Shown here: positions 9,328-19,728 of the stretch, one piece after another
Numbering within the stretch: position 1 is the first letter of the stretch
Layout of the letters: each line of letters opens with the position of its first letter
From: an uncultured Tidjanibacter sp.
GTDB taxonomy: Bacteria > Bacteroidota > Bacteroidia > Bacteroidales > Rikenellaceae
Length of the DNA stretch: 64,000 nt
Assembly: GCA_947852905.1 (NCBI GenBank)
Contig: CANTVF010000002.1
Location: 124,001 to 188,000 of the forward strand
Direction of reading: 5' to 3'
Position numbers and translations under genes: made by a program
The notes under the pieces: model-generated
Seen by the model: only the letters and a program-made list of their open reading frames with translations
Database searches by the model: none
Told to the model about the DNA's origin: nothing

Positions 9328-11352
9328 ATGGACAACAAGATCACCAACAGAGCGGCGGACAACATCAGAATACTGTCGGCGGCAATGGTAGAAAAGGCCA
9401 AATCGGGACATCCCGGAGGCGCTATGGGAGGTGCGGATTTCATCAATATCCTCTACTCCGAATACCTTAACTACGATCCGGACAGGCTCGACTATCCGTT
9501 CCGCGACCGTTTCTTCCTCGACCCGGGACACATGTCGCCCATGCTCTACTCGGTTCTCGCCCTTGCAGGCATCATGCCGGTCGACGAACTGCGCAACTTC
9601 CGCCAGTGGGGAAGCCACACTCCCGGACACCCGGAGGCCGACCTCGCCCATGCTATAGAAAACACATCCGGTCCTCTCGGACAGGGACATGCCATGGCAC
9701 TCGGTGCAGCGATAGCCGAACGATTCTTCGCGGCACGCTTCGGCGAATGGCTCGCCCACAAGACATATGTATATATATCCGACGGAGGCATGCAGGAAGA
9801 AGTTTCCGCAGGTGTAGGCCGAATGGCAGGTCTTCTCGGTCTGAGCAACTACATAATGTTCTATGATGCCAACAACGTACAGCTCTCCACGACCGTCAAG
9901 GAAGTCATGGACGAAGATGTCGCCGCAAAATACCGCGCATGGAACTGGAACGTTATAACCATAGACGGTAACGATCCGGACGAGATACGCAAGGCTCTCA
10001 ACGCCGCCGGTCAGGAAACCGAACGCCCCACCCTCATAATCGGCAAGACCCTCATGGGCAAAGGTGCGAGAGGTGCGGCAGGCGAAAGCTACGAAAACAA
10101 AGTATCCACCCACGGCCAGCCGCTGTCGGCCGCAGGTGCAGATATCGCCGCAACGATAAGCAATCTGGGCGGCAATCCCGATGATCCGTTCGCCATTTTC
10201 GACGAAAGCAAAAAACTCTACGAAGCCCGCCGCAACGAACTCCGCGGTTGGGTCAAGTTCATGAACGAGGAAGAGGCCAAATGGCGCAAGGAAAGCCCCG
10301 AACGCGCAGCCAAACTCGACATGTTCCTCAGCGGCCGTCTGCCCGAAATAGATTTCGATTCGATAGATCCCGGCAAAGACGCCGCTACGCGTGCCGCTTC
10401 GGCCAAAACGCTCGGAGTATTCGCCGAAAAGATAGAAAACATGATCGTCGCTTCGGCCGACCTCAGCAACTCGGACAAGACCGACGGTTTCCTCAAGAAA
10501 ACCAAGGCATTCGCCAAAGGCGACTTCAGCGGTCAGTTCCTTCAAATGGGCGTAAGCGAGTTTACCATGGCGTGCATAATGAACGGTATGGCGCTCCACG
10601 GCGGTGTGATACCCGCCTGCGGTACGTTCTTCGTATTCTCCGACTACATGAAACCGGCCATACGTCTGTCGGCTCTCATGAGGCTTCATGTCATATATGT
10701 CTGGACACACGACTCGTTCCGCGTAGGCGAAGACGGTCCGACGCATCAGCCTATAGAACACGAATCCCAGATAAGACTCATGGAACATCTCCGCAACCAT
10801 CGCGGCGAACGTTCCATGGTAGTACTCCGTCCGGCCGACGGTATCGAAACCGTTGCCGCATGGAAATACGCAATAGAAGAACAGCGTCCCGTCGGGCTTA
10901 TATTCTCCCGTCAGAACATCAAGGACCTGCCCGGAGACCGCAAGAAAGCCGTCAAGGATCTGCACAAAGGCGCATATGTAGTGGCCGACGCCGCAAAACC
11001 GGACGTGCTTCTGATAGCCAACGGCTCGGAAGTATCCACGCTTGTCGATGCCGCAGAACTCCTCAAGGCCGACGGCATCTCGGCACGTATAGTATCGGTT
11101 CCGTCGGAAGGACTGTTCCGCGATCAGGGTACCGCATATTTCAACGAGATACTCCCCGCAGGCATTCCCCGTTACGGCCTCACCTCCGGTCTGCCCCTTG
11201 CTATGCAGGGTCTCGTCGGCGATAACGGATACGTACACGGTCTCGACCATTTCGGATATTCCGCTCCTTACAAAGTATTGGACGAGAAATTCGGCTATAA
11301 CGGTCCTGCCGTAGCCGTAGAGGTCAAAAAATTCCTCAACAGCCTGAAATAG
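9328..11352 (+). CDS. tkt: Transketolase
   Basis: Transfers two-carbon units between sugar phosphates in the non-oxidative pentose phosphate pathway, using thiamine diphosphate. From the ATG at 9328 the protein is 674 aa, the normal length. The conserved N-terminal KAKSGHPGGAMG segment lies about 20 residues in, then the HMSPMLYSVL segment, the ThDP-binding stretch YISDGGMQEEVS with NNVQLS following, the pyrimidine domain (WTHDSFRVGEDGPTHQPIEH) and the C-terminal domain (YVHGLDHFGYSAP). The frame is open 126 bp further upstream, but that extension precedes the -7 element. Monocistronic, with its own promoter and terminator. Confidence 0.95.
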   Translation: MDNKITNRAADNIRILSAAMVEKAKSGHPGGAMGGADFINILYSEYLNYDPDRLDYPFRDRFFLDPGHMSPMLYSVLALAGIMPVDELRNFRQWGSHTPGHPEADLAHAIENTSGPLGQGHAMALGAAIAERFFAARFGEWLAHKTYVYISDGGMQEEVSAGVGRMAGLLGLSNYIMFYDANNVQLSTTVKEVMDEDVAAKYRAWNWNVITIDGNDPDEIRKALNAAGQETERPTLIIGKTLMGKGARGAAGESYENKVSTHGQPLSAAGADIAATISNLGGNPDDPFAIFDESKKLYEARRNELRGWVKFMNEEEAKWRKESPERAAKLDMFLSGRLPEIDFDSIDPGKDAATRAASAKTLGVFAEKIENMIVASADLSNSDKTDGFLKKTKAFAKGDFSGQFLQMGVSEFTMACIMNGMALHGGVIPACGTFFVFSDYMKPAIRLSALMRLHVIYVWTHDSFRVGEDGPTHQPIEHESQIRLMEHLRNHRGERSMVVLRPADGIETVAAWKYAIEEQRPVGLIFSRQNIKDLPGDRKKAVKDLHKGAYVVADAAKPDVLLIANGSEVSTLVDAAELLKADGISARIVSVPSEGLFRDQGTAYFNEILPAGIPRYGLTSGLPLAMQGLVGDNGYVHGLDHFGYSAPYKVLDEKFGYNGPAVAVEVKKFLNSLK

Positions 11353-11373
11353 TCCTCAGACGATTCCCAATAA

Positions 11374-11412
11374 GACAAGCCAGCCCTATAAAGGGCTGGC
11401 TTGTCCGTTTCA
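11374..11412 (+). terminator. Rho-independent terminator of transketolase
   Basis: A perfect 14-bp stem (11374-11387 with 11392-11405, core CAGCCCT/AGGGCTG), loop ATAA, followed by CGTTTCAT. It lies 22 bp past the stop codon. Confidence 0.9.
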
Positions 11413-11586
11413 TATAAAGATGACAACGGCAACCCCACAGTACAGCTACCACCCTACCAACCCGATTCTCGTTCACACACGAAGACATAACCAAATCACA
11501 CCTCCCCATGCCGCACCGCTGCGCACCTATGATACAGTCTACGCCTTTATTGCCTTCGGCAAATCCTACCGGTCGATTACGAATAT
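11413..11586. other. Start of a 1.4 kb gene-poor region
   Basis: No credible gene. The plus-strand frame beginning at 11420 stays open mostly because the downstream 10-bp repeats lack stop codons in all frames. Confidence 0.5.
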
Positions 11587-11683
11587 GGGGAAACTCGGGG
11601 AAACTCGGGGAAACTCGGGGAAACTCGGGGAAACTCAGGGAAACTCGGGGAAACTCGGGGAAACTCAGGGAAACTCAGGGAAA
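11587..11683 (+). repeat. 10-bp G-rich minisatellite (9 full units plus a partial)
   Basis: Nine head-to-tail copies of GGGGAAACTC (units 6 and 9 begin AGGG) and a partial tenth. The first five units are identical and give five G4 tracts separated by six-base AAACTC spacers, which fits the usual rule for G-quadruplex formation. The unit length is not a multiple of three and all plus-strand frames are open, so apparent proteins here (GKLGET, GNSGKLGE) are by-products. Copy number is likely to vary between strains. Confidence 0.95.
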
Positions 11684-12775
11684 AGACACGTTCGATTTCC
11701 CGCACGGATACACCGGGATGCATTCGGCAGGCTCGGAAAATAATCTTCGAGACGAGACCGAAAAGACACGCAATATCCTTACTGCCTGAGCAGTCTCAAA
11801 AGGTATATGAACGGAAAAGTTAATAGAAGCGTGAATATATGTAACCGATATCAGATTCGCCGCAGTTCGGTGAACGACACAACTGTATCCGAACTCTTGC
11901 CGAACGAAAAACGGACTTTTACAAACATACCATATAGGCTCACCCCGTAAGAGAATAAGCACATTGCATCCGATTCGAATTACGTAATGTTTTAATAAGG
12001 GCGGAATACTGCTACTTGCCACGGCCACACGAAATGCATGTATCGAATCGGCTGCGGAATTAGCACATCACCGCACCGTCAACGCACTACAATCATATAT
12101 GACCGATTCCGAAGCTACGGGCACCCAATCTGTAATCAGACACATAGACGAATGCTTCCAGAGGATTTTCCAATGCCAGTCATCACGTAATCCGTTCGCT
12201 TGCAGACAAGTTCTTGACTCACTACTTTTGAAGCCTAAGACAGCATAAGATTCAACGCATATCGCAGCCACACACTCAAGACAATCGCAGTCTGGTACTT
12301 AAGAAAAGATACGGTATACCGGAGAAACCAAATAATATAACCGACGACGAACACCGGGTGCTCGATCTAAAAACGACTTCCCATCTTAAAATCACTGCTA
12401 CAATATATGAATGTTAAGGCACAAATGTTCGCAGATATTATACTCCCTACCCGGCCGTCGACATCGCAATAATATACTCAATAAACAGACTTCGCACCTA
12501 CCCAAAGCTCCCTCGATAAGGTTACCTACATGCCGCACTCCCGAAAAGAATGCCGGCTTTGGTTTAGATCGCCCTTATACGCGCATAATGCGACCGAAGC
12601 CCCCGTTTTTCCGAGGTTGCCATACCACGGCTACAAGCCACATTCGCAAGAAACCTGCAAATACAGGAACAATATTCCACGATACAAATGACAACGCCGC
12701 TCCGCACCATGCCACCCGCACCCCGATAACCCGGCGTAACGACCGCTGTGAAATAAAGATACCGGAAAGGAAAAT
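11684..12775. other. Gene-free stretch between the minisatellite and nadE
   Basis: About 1.1 kb with only short open frames that lack recognisable motifs and consistent codon use on either strand. No tRNA, repeat array or clear terminator seen. It separates the convergent transketolase and nadE units and may hold decayed sequence, but I cannot identify any parent gene. Confidence 0.5.
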
Positions 12776-13585
12776 TTATCGTTTGAGATGTGCCGGAATA
12801 CGACACACCGGTACAGGCTCCATTTTATGACGGTTGGCACGGTTCCGCCGCACGAATATCTCGAACACCTCGCGCTCACGCTGCGGCAATGTCTCCGGCT
12901 CAACTCCTCGCTCCGCCTGCTCCATGGCACGTTCCAACTCCGGATACGACGCCCCTATCTGCTGTTCGTCTGTACGGTCGTCCCCGAACAGTCCGTCGGT
13001 AGGAGCGGCCTCCAGAATAGAGGCCGGCACTCCGAGCCAACGCCCTATTTCGTACACTTCCGTTTTGGTAAGATCGGCTATGGGACTTATATCCACGCCG
13101 CCGTCGCCGTACTTGGTAAAGAAGCCGACGCCGAAATCCTCTATTTTGTTTCCGGTCCCCGCCACGAGCATATTGCCCAATCCGGCGAAATAATACAGCG
13201 CCGTCATTCTCAGCCGAGAACGGGCGTTAGCACCTGCCAACTCCACCGTTCCTACAGGGACCTCGTCCCTGTATGCGTCGTCGAACGCCTTTACGAACGT
13301 GTCGTAAACGGCCGTCAGATCGGCATCGGCCGAACTAACGTTGTCGTACCTCTCCGACAACGACCTCACGAGTTCATCGGCACGGTTTACCTGAGCCGCC
13401 GCCTGATGTATTGGAAGCGTCACGCACAACGTCGGACAACCAGAATACGCCGCGAGCGACGCAACCACAGCCGAGTCTATGCCGCCCGAAACGCCTACCA
13501 CGAAACCGCGGGCACCCGTACCGGCAAGATAGTCGGCCAGCCAACCAGAAATATGTTTTACGACTGCTTCTGCATTCATACTCAT
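12776..13585 (-). CDS. nadE: NH3-dependent NAD+ synthetase
   Basis: Amidates nicotinate adenine dinucleotide to NAD+ with ATP and ammonia. From the ATG at 13585 (MSMNAEAVV) the protein is 269 aa, typical of the short ammonia-dependent form; there is no glutaminase domain. The PP-loop SGGIDSA is at about 33-39, and the substrate and metal region GTGNKIEDFGVGFFTKYGDG and DISPIADLTKTEVYEIGRW are intact, followed by EAAPTDGL. The frame stays open upstream to 13666 but those residues are unlike the family. It lies 166 bp downstream of the beta-barrel gene on the same strand. Confidence 0.93.
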   Translation of the reverse strand: MSMNAEAVVKHISGWLADYLAGTGARGFVVGVSGGIDSAVVASLAAYSGCPTLCVTLPIHQAAAQVNRADELVRSLSERYDNVSSADADLTAVYDTFVKAFDDAYRDEVPVGTVELAGANARSRLRMTALYYFAGLGNMLVAGTGNKIEDFGVGFFTKYGDGGVDISPIADLTKTEVYEIGRWLGVPASILEAAPTDGLFGDDRTDEQQIGASYPELERAMEQAERGVEPETLPQREREVFEIFVRRNRANRHKMEPVPVCRIPAHLKR

Positions 13586-13751
13586 CTTATATTTACATAC
13601 ACCACTAACATGCCTCATCCTCGAAGCACCGACCTCTCGGACAAAGCGACACTGTTTCCGGAGCATCGCTCCACATTCCGCCCCTATTCCGTTACCAAGT
13701 TTATCATCAAGTCACCTGCCGAACTACATGAAGCCCGTCGCGACCTACTCA

Positions 13752-15434
13752 TCAGAACACGGCCTTTATACCCACCATAAAATTCATTCCGAGTTCCGGA
13801 TAATAGAGATAACGGTATATCTTCTGATTCAACAGATTGTCGCCGACGAGAAAAACCGCCAACTTGCCGTTAACCTTGAATTGCGCATCGGCATGCAGAT
13901 TCACATAAGGATTCACAGTCTCCAAAACACCCGAAGACATAAACATACGGCTTCCTACATAATCAGCCCCCACACGTATCTGGAACTTGTCCTCTAAACA
14001 ATATCCTATCGTACCGCCAATCTCGAAATCGGGTATGCCTGTCCCCATATGTTCATTTACCGTTCCGCTCCAGAACATGCTGCCGGAAGAGAGGCTGTTA
14101 TACTTTCCCCCCGCCTCGATGCTCAATCCGAACGGGAACGCCAACATGAAATCCGCCCCGGCACTGAACCACCCTACAGGCAATAAATCGGGTCGGAAAT
14201 TGTTTCCCGTAAGTTCGAAAACAGGCAACTGGGCATCCTTGTATCCCACATGAACATCATACGAGAAACGTTGCGCAGCATCGCCGCGAAAACCGCCCGA
14301 AAGACTCGCAGATTTGGGTCTGTTCACGGACATTCCGCTGATTACATAAGGATTTATCCTGCTCAACGCCCCGAAACCGCCGTCGGCCATATCTCCGTCG
14401 AGCAAAACATAAGGTACGAATGCATCGGCCACGGAATAGGAAATGCCCACTTCAGGCAATACGAAAACGTTGCCTTCCGACTTCCCGTCAGCGTTTCGAT
14501 CGTAATAATAATTGTCGTAATAAAGTTTCAGCCCCGCATTTATGCACAGCTTACCCAGCGTCACGCCGTATTCCGGATGCAAACCGACATACCAGTCGTG
14601 CTTCGCTCCGGCAAACCAACCTTCAAAGGCCGCCCCCAAGGTCATTACGCCGGGTCCGAGCCGCCACCCCGTATCCACCGTAATACGCGGCAGGCTTTCA
14701 AAAGCTCCGTCTATACCGGCCGTAATACCGCCCTGCAATCCTATCCTGTAATTGAATCGGGAGAAGTCCGTGAACGTATCACCGTATGCCAATTCCACCG
14801 ATGCGTCATGATACATCAGAGGCTCGGACAAGAATACATCCCCGACTAATTTACCAAACGGTACGTAATATCTGAAACCGTAATCCAACGCCGCGTCGAG
14901 ACGGCGGCCGCCCAATGCAAAAGCCCCGTGAACGCCCGCTCGGTTTTCCGTCCACTGAGTGACCATACCGGCACGGTCTCTATAAAAATTCCTGTCGGAA
15001 CTGTCCCATTGCAGCTCGTGGTTCAGATAGAATCCTATACGTCCGTCCCTCCCGGCACGGGCGTCGGCATAAAAATCGGCTACAGACTGTAACGGATAGC
15101 CGAGACCTATGCGCAGATAGGCCGGACGTTCCGGCACATATTCAGCCGTACTGATACCCACCGCCTCTATAGGTTTAGTACCGAAGAACGACTTCCACGG
15201 CGTAGGCGTTATGGAATAACGTATATCAGGCTTCAGGGTGACGGTATCGCCCATACGCGGCTCGAAATCCAGCTTACGCGCCCCTTCTACCTCCGGGACA
15301 TACTGCTTCGTCACTTCGATCTGCTGCGATATGCCGCCCGTCGGCTCCTGTGCCGACACCGTGCCGCATGCTGCCGCCGACAATGCCGCCAATGCCGCCG
15401 CTCTTATCCAACCATGCATAGATTCGTATTTCAT
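13752..15434 (-). CDS. Outer-membrane beta-barrel protein, TonB-receptor-like
   Basis: The 560 aa product starts with MKYESMHGW and a signal peptide ending near VSAQEPTGG. A short N-terminal region (QQIEVTKQYVPEVEGARKL) is followed by about 470 residues of alternating aromatic/glycine-rich strands typical of an outer-membrane barrel, ending in a terminal aromatic (FMVGIKAVF). The plug domain of a true TonB-dependent receptor is missing. It follows the large TPR gene by 67 bp on the same strand, and the pairing suggests a functional link such as a TPR partner for an outer-membrane complex. Substrate unknown. An in-frame ATG at 15464 would add ten uncharacteristic residues. Confidence 0.75.
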   Translation of the reverse strand: MKYESMHGWIRAAALAALSAAACGTVSAQEPTGGISQQIEVTKQYVPEVEGARKLDFEPRMGDTVTLKPDIRYSITPTPWKSFFGTKPIEAVGISTAEYVPERPAYLRIGLGYPLQSVADFYADARAGRDGRIGFYLNHELQWDSSDRNFYRDRAGMVTQWTENRAGVHGAFALGGRRLDAALDYGFRYYVPFGKLVGDVFLSEPLMYHDASVELAYGDTFTDFSRFNYRIGLQGGITAGIDGAFESLPRITVDTGWRLGPGVMTLGAAFEGWFAGAKHDWYVGLHPEYGVTLGKLCINAGLKLYYDNYYYDRNADGKSEGNVFVLPEVGISYSVADAFVPYVLLDGDMADGGFGALSRINPYVISGMSVNRPKSASLSGGFRGDAAQRFSYDVHVGYKDAQLPVFELTGNNFRPDLLPVGWFSAGADFMLAFPFGLSIEAGGKYNSLSSGSMFWSGTVNEHMGTGIPDFEIGGTIGYCLEDKFQIRVGADYVGSRMFMSSGVLETVNPYVNLHADAQFKVNGKLAVFLVGDNLLNQKIYRYLYYPELGMNFMVGIKAVF

Positions 15435-15501
15435 CTGTCTCGATACATTTTCCGTATTACACAACCCGTCCGACCGGCAGCCCGCCAGCTCCGAACGGCA
15501 A

Positions 15502-18489
15502 CTACAATTCGGCTATTCTGCCGCGCGCCTCCTCTACTATTCCGTCCGTCTGGTTAGGATAACCATCCACCACACTCTGGTAAGTAGCACGAGCCTGGAA
15601 CGTGTCCCCCTGCGAGAGATAGACGTCGCCGAGTATTATGAACGCCTTTCCGAGCCAGTAGGAATGGGGGGTATTCCGGTCTGCGAAATCGTAAACCAAT
15701 TGTTCCACCCTCGCATTGTTACCTTCGTCGTACACGGCTTTGATAACCCTGTATGCACTCTCGGCGCCTTCGGCCGAGGACACGTCCCCGCTGAGCAGCT
15801 TATATATAGGCAATGCCTCGTCGTTCCGGCCGAGATTGCGCAACGAAGTGGCTTTGGCGTACTGCGCACTGCGACGCACATTCTCCGCCGTAGCTCCGGC
15901 CAGCACCTTGTCGGCCGCAGATATGATATCGCCGTCCACGCCACCTGCCGCCACGGCTTTCATATATCCGCCAAGCGCATCGTCACGTTTCGCGGCGGTA
16001 GTCGCCATTCCTCCGAGACGCTCGTAAGCCGCGGCCGATTCGCCGTAACGACCGAGTTCCATACCCAATGCGGCATAACGTTCCAATCCTCTGGCAGTAT
16101 AATCGCCGACAGGCATTCCGACCAGACGTCCGTAATAACCGTAAGCCTTCTCCGTATTCTTTTCGGCCAATGCGTTCTCGCCCGCGAAATACAGGGCTTC
16201 GCCCACATACGCGCCTTTCGGATAACCGGCTATGTAACCGTCCAACGCCGACGCCGCCTTGTCTCGGTCGCCGGACAGATAAACCCTCTGGGCGGCCACG
16301 AAAGCGAGCGAATCGCGCTGCATCTGCCCCAGATCGGTCTCTATGCCCATCTTTTCGGCATAATCGAAGTAGGCGTTCACATCGTTACGTTCGACATAAA
16401 TGGTACGGATACCGTCCATGGCGCTGCGCGACGCATCGGAATGTTTCTCGCGCTCCATGACCTTCTTGTAATATTCCAACGCTTTGGAATCGTTTTTAAG
16501 ATTCTGGTATGCGAGCCCCAGTTCGTTGAGCGCTGCCGTATAGCGCGGCGATGAAGGATACGTTTCTATGAACTTCTCAAGCGTTTTGGTCGCATCGGAG
16601 TAACGCTGCATTCCCATATAAGAGCGTCCGAGCTCATACATGGCAGCAGCCACGTAAGGACCTTCCTGCTTTCTCACTATGTCGCGCAGGCTTTCGATCT
16701 TCCTCTCCGGACGCTGCACCATGCCGAGCATCATGGCACGCTGATAGGCCGAATAGTAGCGTTCGTCGGTACCCATAGCCGCAGCCTTGTCGTAAAACTC
16801 TATGGCCCTCCAGAAAGCGCGGTTGCTGTACTCTATGTCTCCTCGACGGTTCAACGCATCGGCGGCATAGCTGTCTTTCGCCCTGTAATCGAGCAGGAAC
16901 TCGTCGAACCACTCCTTCGCGGCGTCCCAGTTCTTTTCGTTGAAATATACGTACCCGAGATTGTACCGTGCGGCCATATTTTCTGCCTCACGACGCGGCG
17001 ACAGGCGCACATAAGTACGGAATCCCGCGGCCGCCGATTCCATATCGTTCTCCCGGTAGTCCAGTTCCGCGAGCCAGTATCCAGCCAAAGCGGTATACTT
17101 GGCATTGAAACGATTGCCGAGCGACTGTTCGAGCAGACGGCGGGCATTTTCGTAATCGCCGGCCTTGTAATATTCCAATCCGCGGAAATAGGTTATTTTC
17201 TGCAATGCGGCCTTCATGTCGTTATCCGGATCAGGTACCTGCATTATGGCCTGATAAGCGGCATCGTAATTATTGGAATTGTAATACGCCGCAGCGAGGT
17301 ACTCCTTGACCTGCGACGTCCGCGACGACGACGGGTACAGCGTCAGGTAACGGTTCAGCACGTTTATGGCCTCGTTGAAATATCCTCCGCCGAGCTCGTA
17401 TTGCAACTTGCCGTAGTTGAACAGCGCATCTTCGCTTATGGCATCGTCATATCCCTGCGTAGAGGCTATGGCGAACGACTGCATGGCCCTCTGACGGTCG
17501 CCGGCACGCAAGTAACAGTCGGCCAAATGATAGCTCGCATTCTGCGACAATTTGTCGTCCGGACCGGCTGCACGGTTCAGATAGCCTATAGCCTCGTCGT
17601 AATCGCCCACCATGTAGGACGCGAATCCTATCATGTAATATACCTCGCGCTGCATTGGACCGCCCAACTCCTCGTAACGTTTCAGATACTGCACGGCCTC
17701 GCTCCAGCCTCCCGTATGGAACCAGCTCTCTCCGACTATGCGATTCAGTTCCAACAGACGGTCGCCGGTCGCCATACGCAGCACCGCACCGCCGTTCTCG
17801 CGCACATAATGGAAATTACCCTCGTTGAACTCTATCTGTATGATATAGAACGGCAGCACATCGCGATAGGCCGGCTCGTCGGCTATGACGGTAAAATGCC
17901 GTTTGGCAGCGGCATACTCTCCGCGACGATACTCAGAATAGCCCATGATATACTGCGCATGGGGATAATACCGGCTCGTAAAATCCACTTCGCCCATACG
18001 CGACACGGCCTCCGCATAACGTCCCTCGCGAAACAGCGAATATCCCGACTTGAAATTATATTCGTCGACGCGTCTCTTGCCGAGATCTTTCCGATTCACG
18101 GCCTCGAACCGCACAGAAGCTGCACCGAAATCCCCGCGGCCGAAATAGAGCTTCGCCAATTCAAAACAGACGTCGTTCCACGCCGGCGACGAAGGGTAAT
18201 CCTCCAGATAGGCTTCCAGCAACTCTTCGGCATACATGTCCTCGGCTCCCGCCGCACTCAATGCCGTCAGGGCCGCCAACTTCTCCCTCTCGATCGGCGA
18301 CGCCGACTCCACGCCTGCCGCCGCACGCCTGAACTCACGGTATGCATCGGCATATTTGCCCATACCGTACAACTGTTCGCCCAATGCATAATGCCGCTCG
18401 AAAGGCGGCGTATCCTGCGCCGCTCCGGCCATAGGCGCAAACGCCATTCCCGCAGCCAGAACCGCGGCTATCAATAACCTTCTATGCAT
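15502..18489 (-). CDS. Large periplasmic tetratricopeptide-repeat protein
   Basis: The 995 aa product has a signal peptide (LIAAVLAAGMAFAPMAGAAQ) followed by TPR units along its whole length. Repeated helix pairs are visible, for example YALGEQLYGMGKYADAYREF, AAAMYELGRSYMGMQRYSDA, ALNELGLAYQNLKNDSKALE and AFIILGDVYLSQGDTFQARA. No enzymatic domain is seen. It is probably a periplasmic scaffold. It lies 35 bp downstream of the BT_3928-type gene and 67 bp upstream of the beta-barrel gene on the same strand, so the three are likely cotranscribed. Confidence 0.85.
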   Translation of the reverse strand: MHRRLLIAAVLAAGMAFAPMAGAAQDTPPFERHYALGEQLYGMGKYADAYREFRRAAAGVESASPIEREKLAALTALSAAGAEDMYAEELLEAYLEDYPSSPAWNDVCFELAKLYFGRGDFGAASVRFEAVNRKDLGKRRVDEYNFKSGYSLFREGRYAEAVSRMGEVDFTSRYYPHAQYIMGYSEYRRGEYAAAKRHFTVIADEPAYRDVLPFYIIQIEFNEGNFHYVRENGGAVLRMATGDRLLELNRIVGESWFHTGGWSEAVQYLKRYEELGGPMQREVYYMIGFASYMVGDYDEAIGYLNRAAGPDDKLSQNASYHLADCYLRAGDRQRAMQSFAIASTQGYDDAISEDALFNYGKLQYELGGGYFNEAINVLNRYLTLYPSSSRTSQVKEYLAAAYYNSNNYDAAYQAIMQVPDPDNDMKAALQKITYFRGLEYYKAGDYENARRLLEQSLGNRFNAKYTALAGYWLAELDYRENDMESAAAGFRTYVRLSPRREAENMAARYNLGYVYFNEKNWDAAKEWFDEFLLDYRAKDSYAADALNRRGDIEYSNRAFWRAIEFYDKAAAMGTDERYYSAYQRAMMLGMVQRPERKIESLRDIVRKQEGPYVAAAMYELGRSYMGMQRYSDATKTLEKFIETYPSSPRYTAALNELGLAYQNLKNDSKALEYYKKVMEREKHSDASRSAMDGIRTIYVERNDVNAYFDYAEKMGIETDLGQMQRDSLAFVAAQRVYLSGDRDKAASALDGYIAGYPKGAYVGEALYFAGENALAEKNTEKAYGYYGRLVGMPVGDYTARGLERYAALGMELGRYGESAAAYERLGGMATTAAKRDDALGGYMKAVAAGGVDGDIISAADKVLAGATAENVRRSAQYAKATSLRNLGRNDEALPIYKLLSGDVSSAEGAESAYRVIKAVYDEGNNARVEQLVYDFADRNTPHSYWLGKAFIILGDVYLSQGDTFQARATYQSVVDGYPNQTDGIVEEARGRIAEL

Positions 18490-18524
18490 ATATCATATAT
18501 AAAAAACATTACGGACAACGCTCG

Positions 18525-19682
18525 TCACTCGGCCGCCTTCCGTAACTTTCCAACAATCTCGTCCAGATCCGTACAGGACCGCTTATCGACTATGATTCCG
18601 TCCGTCACCACCACGACGCCCATATCGGCACGCATCATGGCCTGCAACGTTTTCCCGTCCATAACTCCGTGCCTCAGACTATATCCGCCAACCTGCACTA
18701 TACCGTCATCGGCCGCATCGCCGGCAGTAACATATACGACATGTTCCCTGCCAGTAGTACCCAACGCATCGAGCAAACCGTTTATGCCGTCGTTACACTT
18801 CGACGATGCCCTCAACGGACGGTTGGCAGCTATAATGTAAGTCGTTCCCTGCGAAAACGTTATCTTCTCACCCATATCGCCCTGCGGCGTCATGATCGCA
18901 AAATCGTACTCGGCCACCTTTTCCGGCAAAGCATCGTACGGACTCTCCGTATCCACATAACGCCAACGTGTGGTGTCGTACCATGTGGTATCGGACAGAT
19001 CGAACCGTTCCAGACGACCGGTCTGTATATCTTCATAAACCAGCGTCACAGCCCTCGAAGCGCAACTCGAACACATCACATCGCGACGCAGGTCGGCACC
19101 TACCGCAAACGGAAACGATTCCACAGGCGGCAACTTGTGCCAGCACCACACATTTAACGCAACTGCTACGACGGCAAACGATACGGTAAAGGCCGCATCG
19201 CGCCACCGGAACATACGCCCGACATTACGTGCCGCACACCATACGACGACCGATACGGGCAACAGCACAAGATTCTTGGCGAATGTCGCCCAGTTGCTGA
19301 TCTTAAGCGCAGGTCCGAAACAACCGCAGTCGTCCAACGGATTCCAAACGGCAATGACAAGTGTCAACAAAGTAAAGAAAGCCATGAAAAGCATGACAAG
19401 AAAAGATGCCGCCGCTTTCCATATACCGCACACGAGCATCAGTCCGAGGACGGTTTCGAGGACGCTTTGCCCCACGGCGATGAAACCGGAAGCTCCGACA
19501 AGAGCGTCCATGCCGAAAGCCGTCAGGTACTCTTCCACCTTTATGGCCGCACCCCACGGATCGAAACTTTTGGCCACCCCGGAAAACACGAATACCGCGC
19601 CGAGTACGATGCGCAATATAACCGCCCACCTGCCCGACATGGCATGTTTCACCGTATTTGCTTCAGAAACCATTCCCGACAT
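18525..19682 (-). CDS. BT_3928-type membrane protein with DoxX-like N-terminal domain
   Basis: The 385 aa product begins with a DoxX-like membrane domain: RIVLGAVFVFSGVAKSFDPW, then several hydrophobic helices and the motif NPLDDCGCFG (about 115) with paired cysteines. Further helices follow, then a soluble region from about 190 with a CSSC pair (DVMCSSCASRAV) and a thioredoxin-fold-like tail. This arrangement matches a family conserved in Bacteroidota and known as BT_3928, of unproven function; the cysteine pairs suggest a redox role (inference). It ends 35 bp before the large TPR gene and starts 46 bp after tmk. Confidence 0.8.
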   Translation of the reverse strand: MSGMVSEANTVKHAMSGRWAVILRIVLGAVFVFSGVAKSFDPWGAAIKVEEYLTAFGMDALVGASGFIAVGQSVLETVLGLMLVCGIWKAAASFLVMLFMAFFTLLTLVIAVWNPLDDCGCFGPALKISNWATFAKNLVLLPVSVVVWCAARNVGRMFRWRDAAFTVSFAVVAVALNVWCWHKLPPVESFPFAVGADLRRDVMCSSCASRAVTLVYEDIQTGRLERFDLSDTTWYDTTRWRYVDTESPYDALPEKVAEYDFAIMTPQGDMGEKITFSQGTTYIIAANRPLRASSKCNDGINGLLDALGTTGREHVVYVTAGDAADDGIVQVGGYSLRHGVMDGKTLQAMMRADMGVVVVTDGIIVDKRSCTDLDEIVGKLRKAAE

Positions 19683-19728
19683 TTTTTTAATTCGTCCAAC
19701 TGTTAGACCGAACGACCTAATCCGACGG

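Noticed and set aside
9196-11250. Antisense open frame of 684 aa under transketolase
   Set aside because: Same effect: low stop frequency opposite a GC-rich gene; transketolase motifs are unambiguous.
11420-11743. Plus-strand open frame across the minisatellite (GNSGKLGE repeats)
   Set aside because: The repeat unit is 10 bp and open in all frames, so a repetitive peptide is expected by chance; flanking residues look random.
12068-12271. Possible transposase remnant in the gene-poor region (both strands read)
   Set aside because: No transposase motif or terminal inverted repeats could be found.
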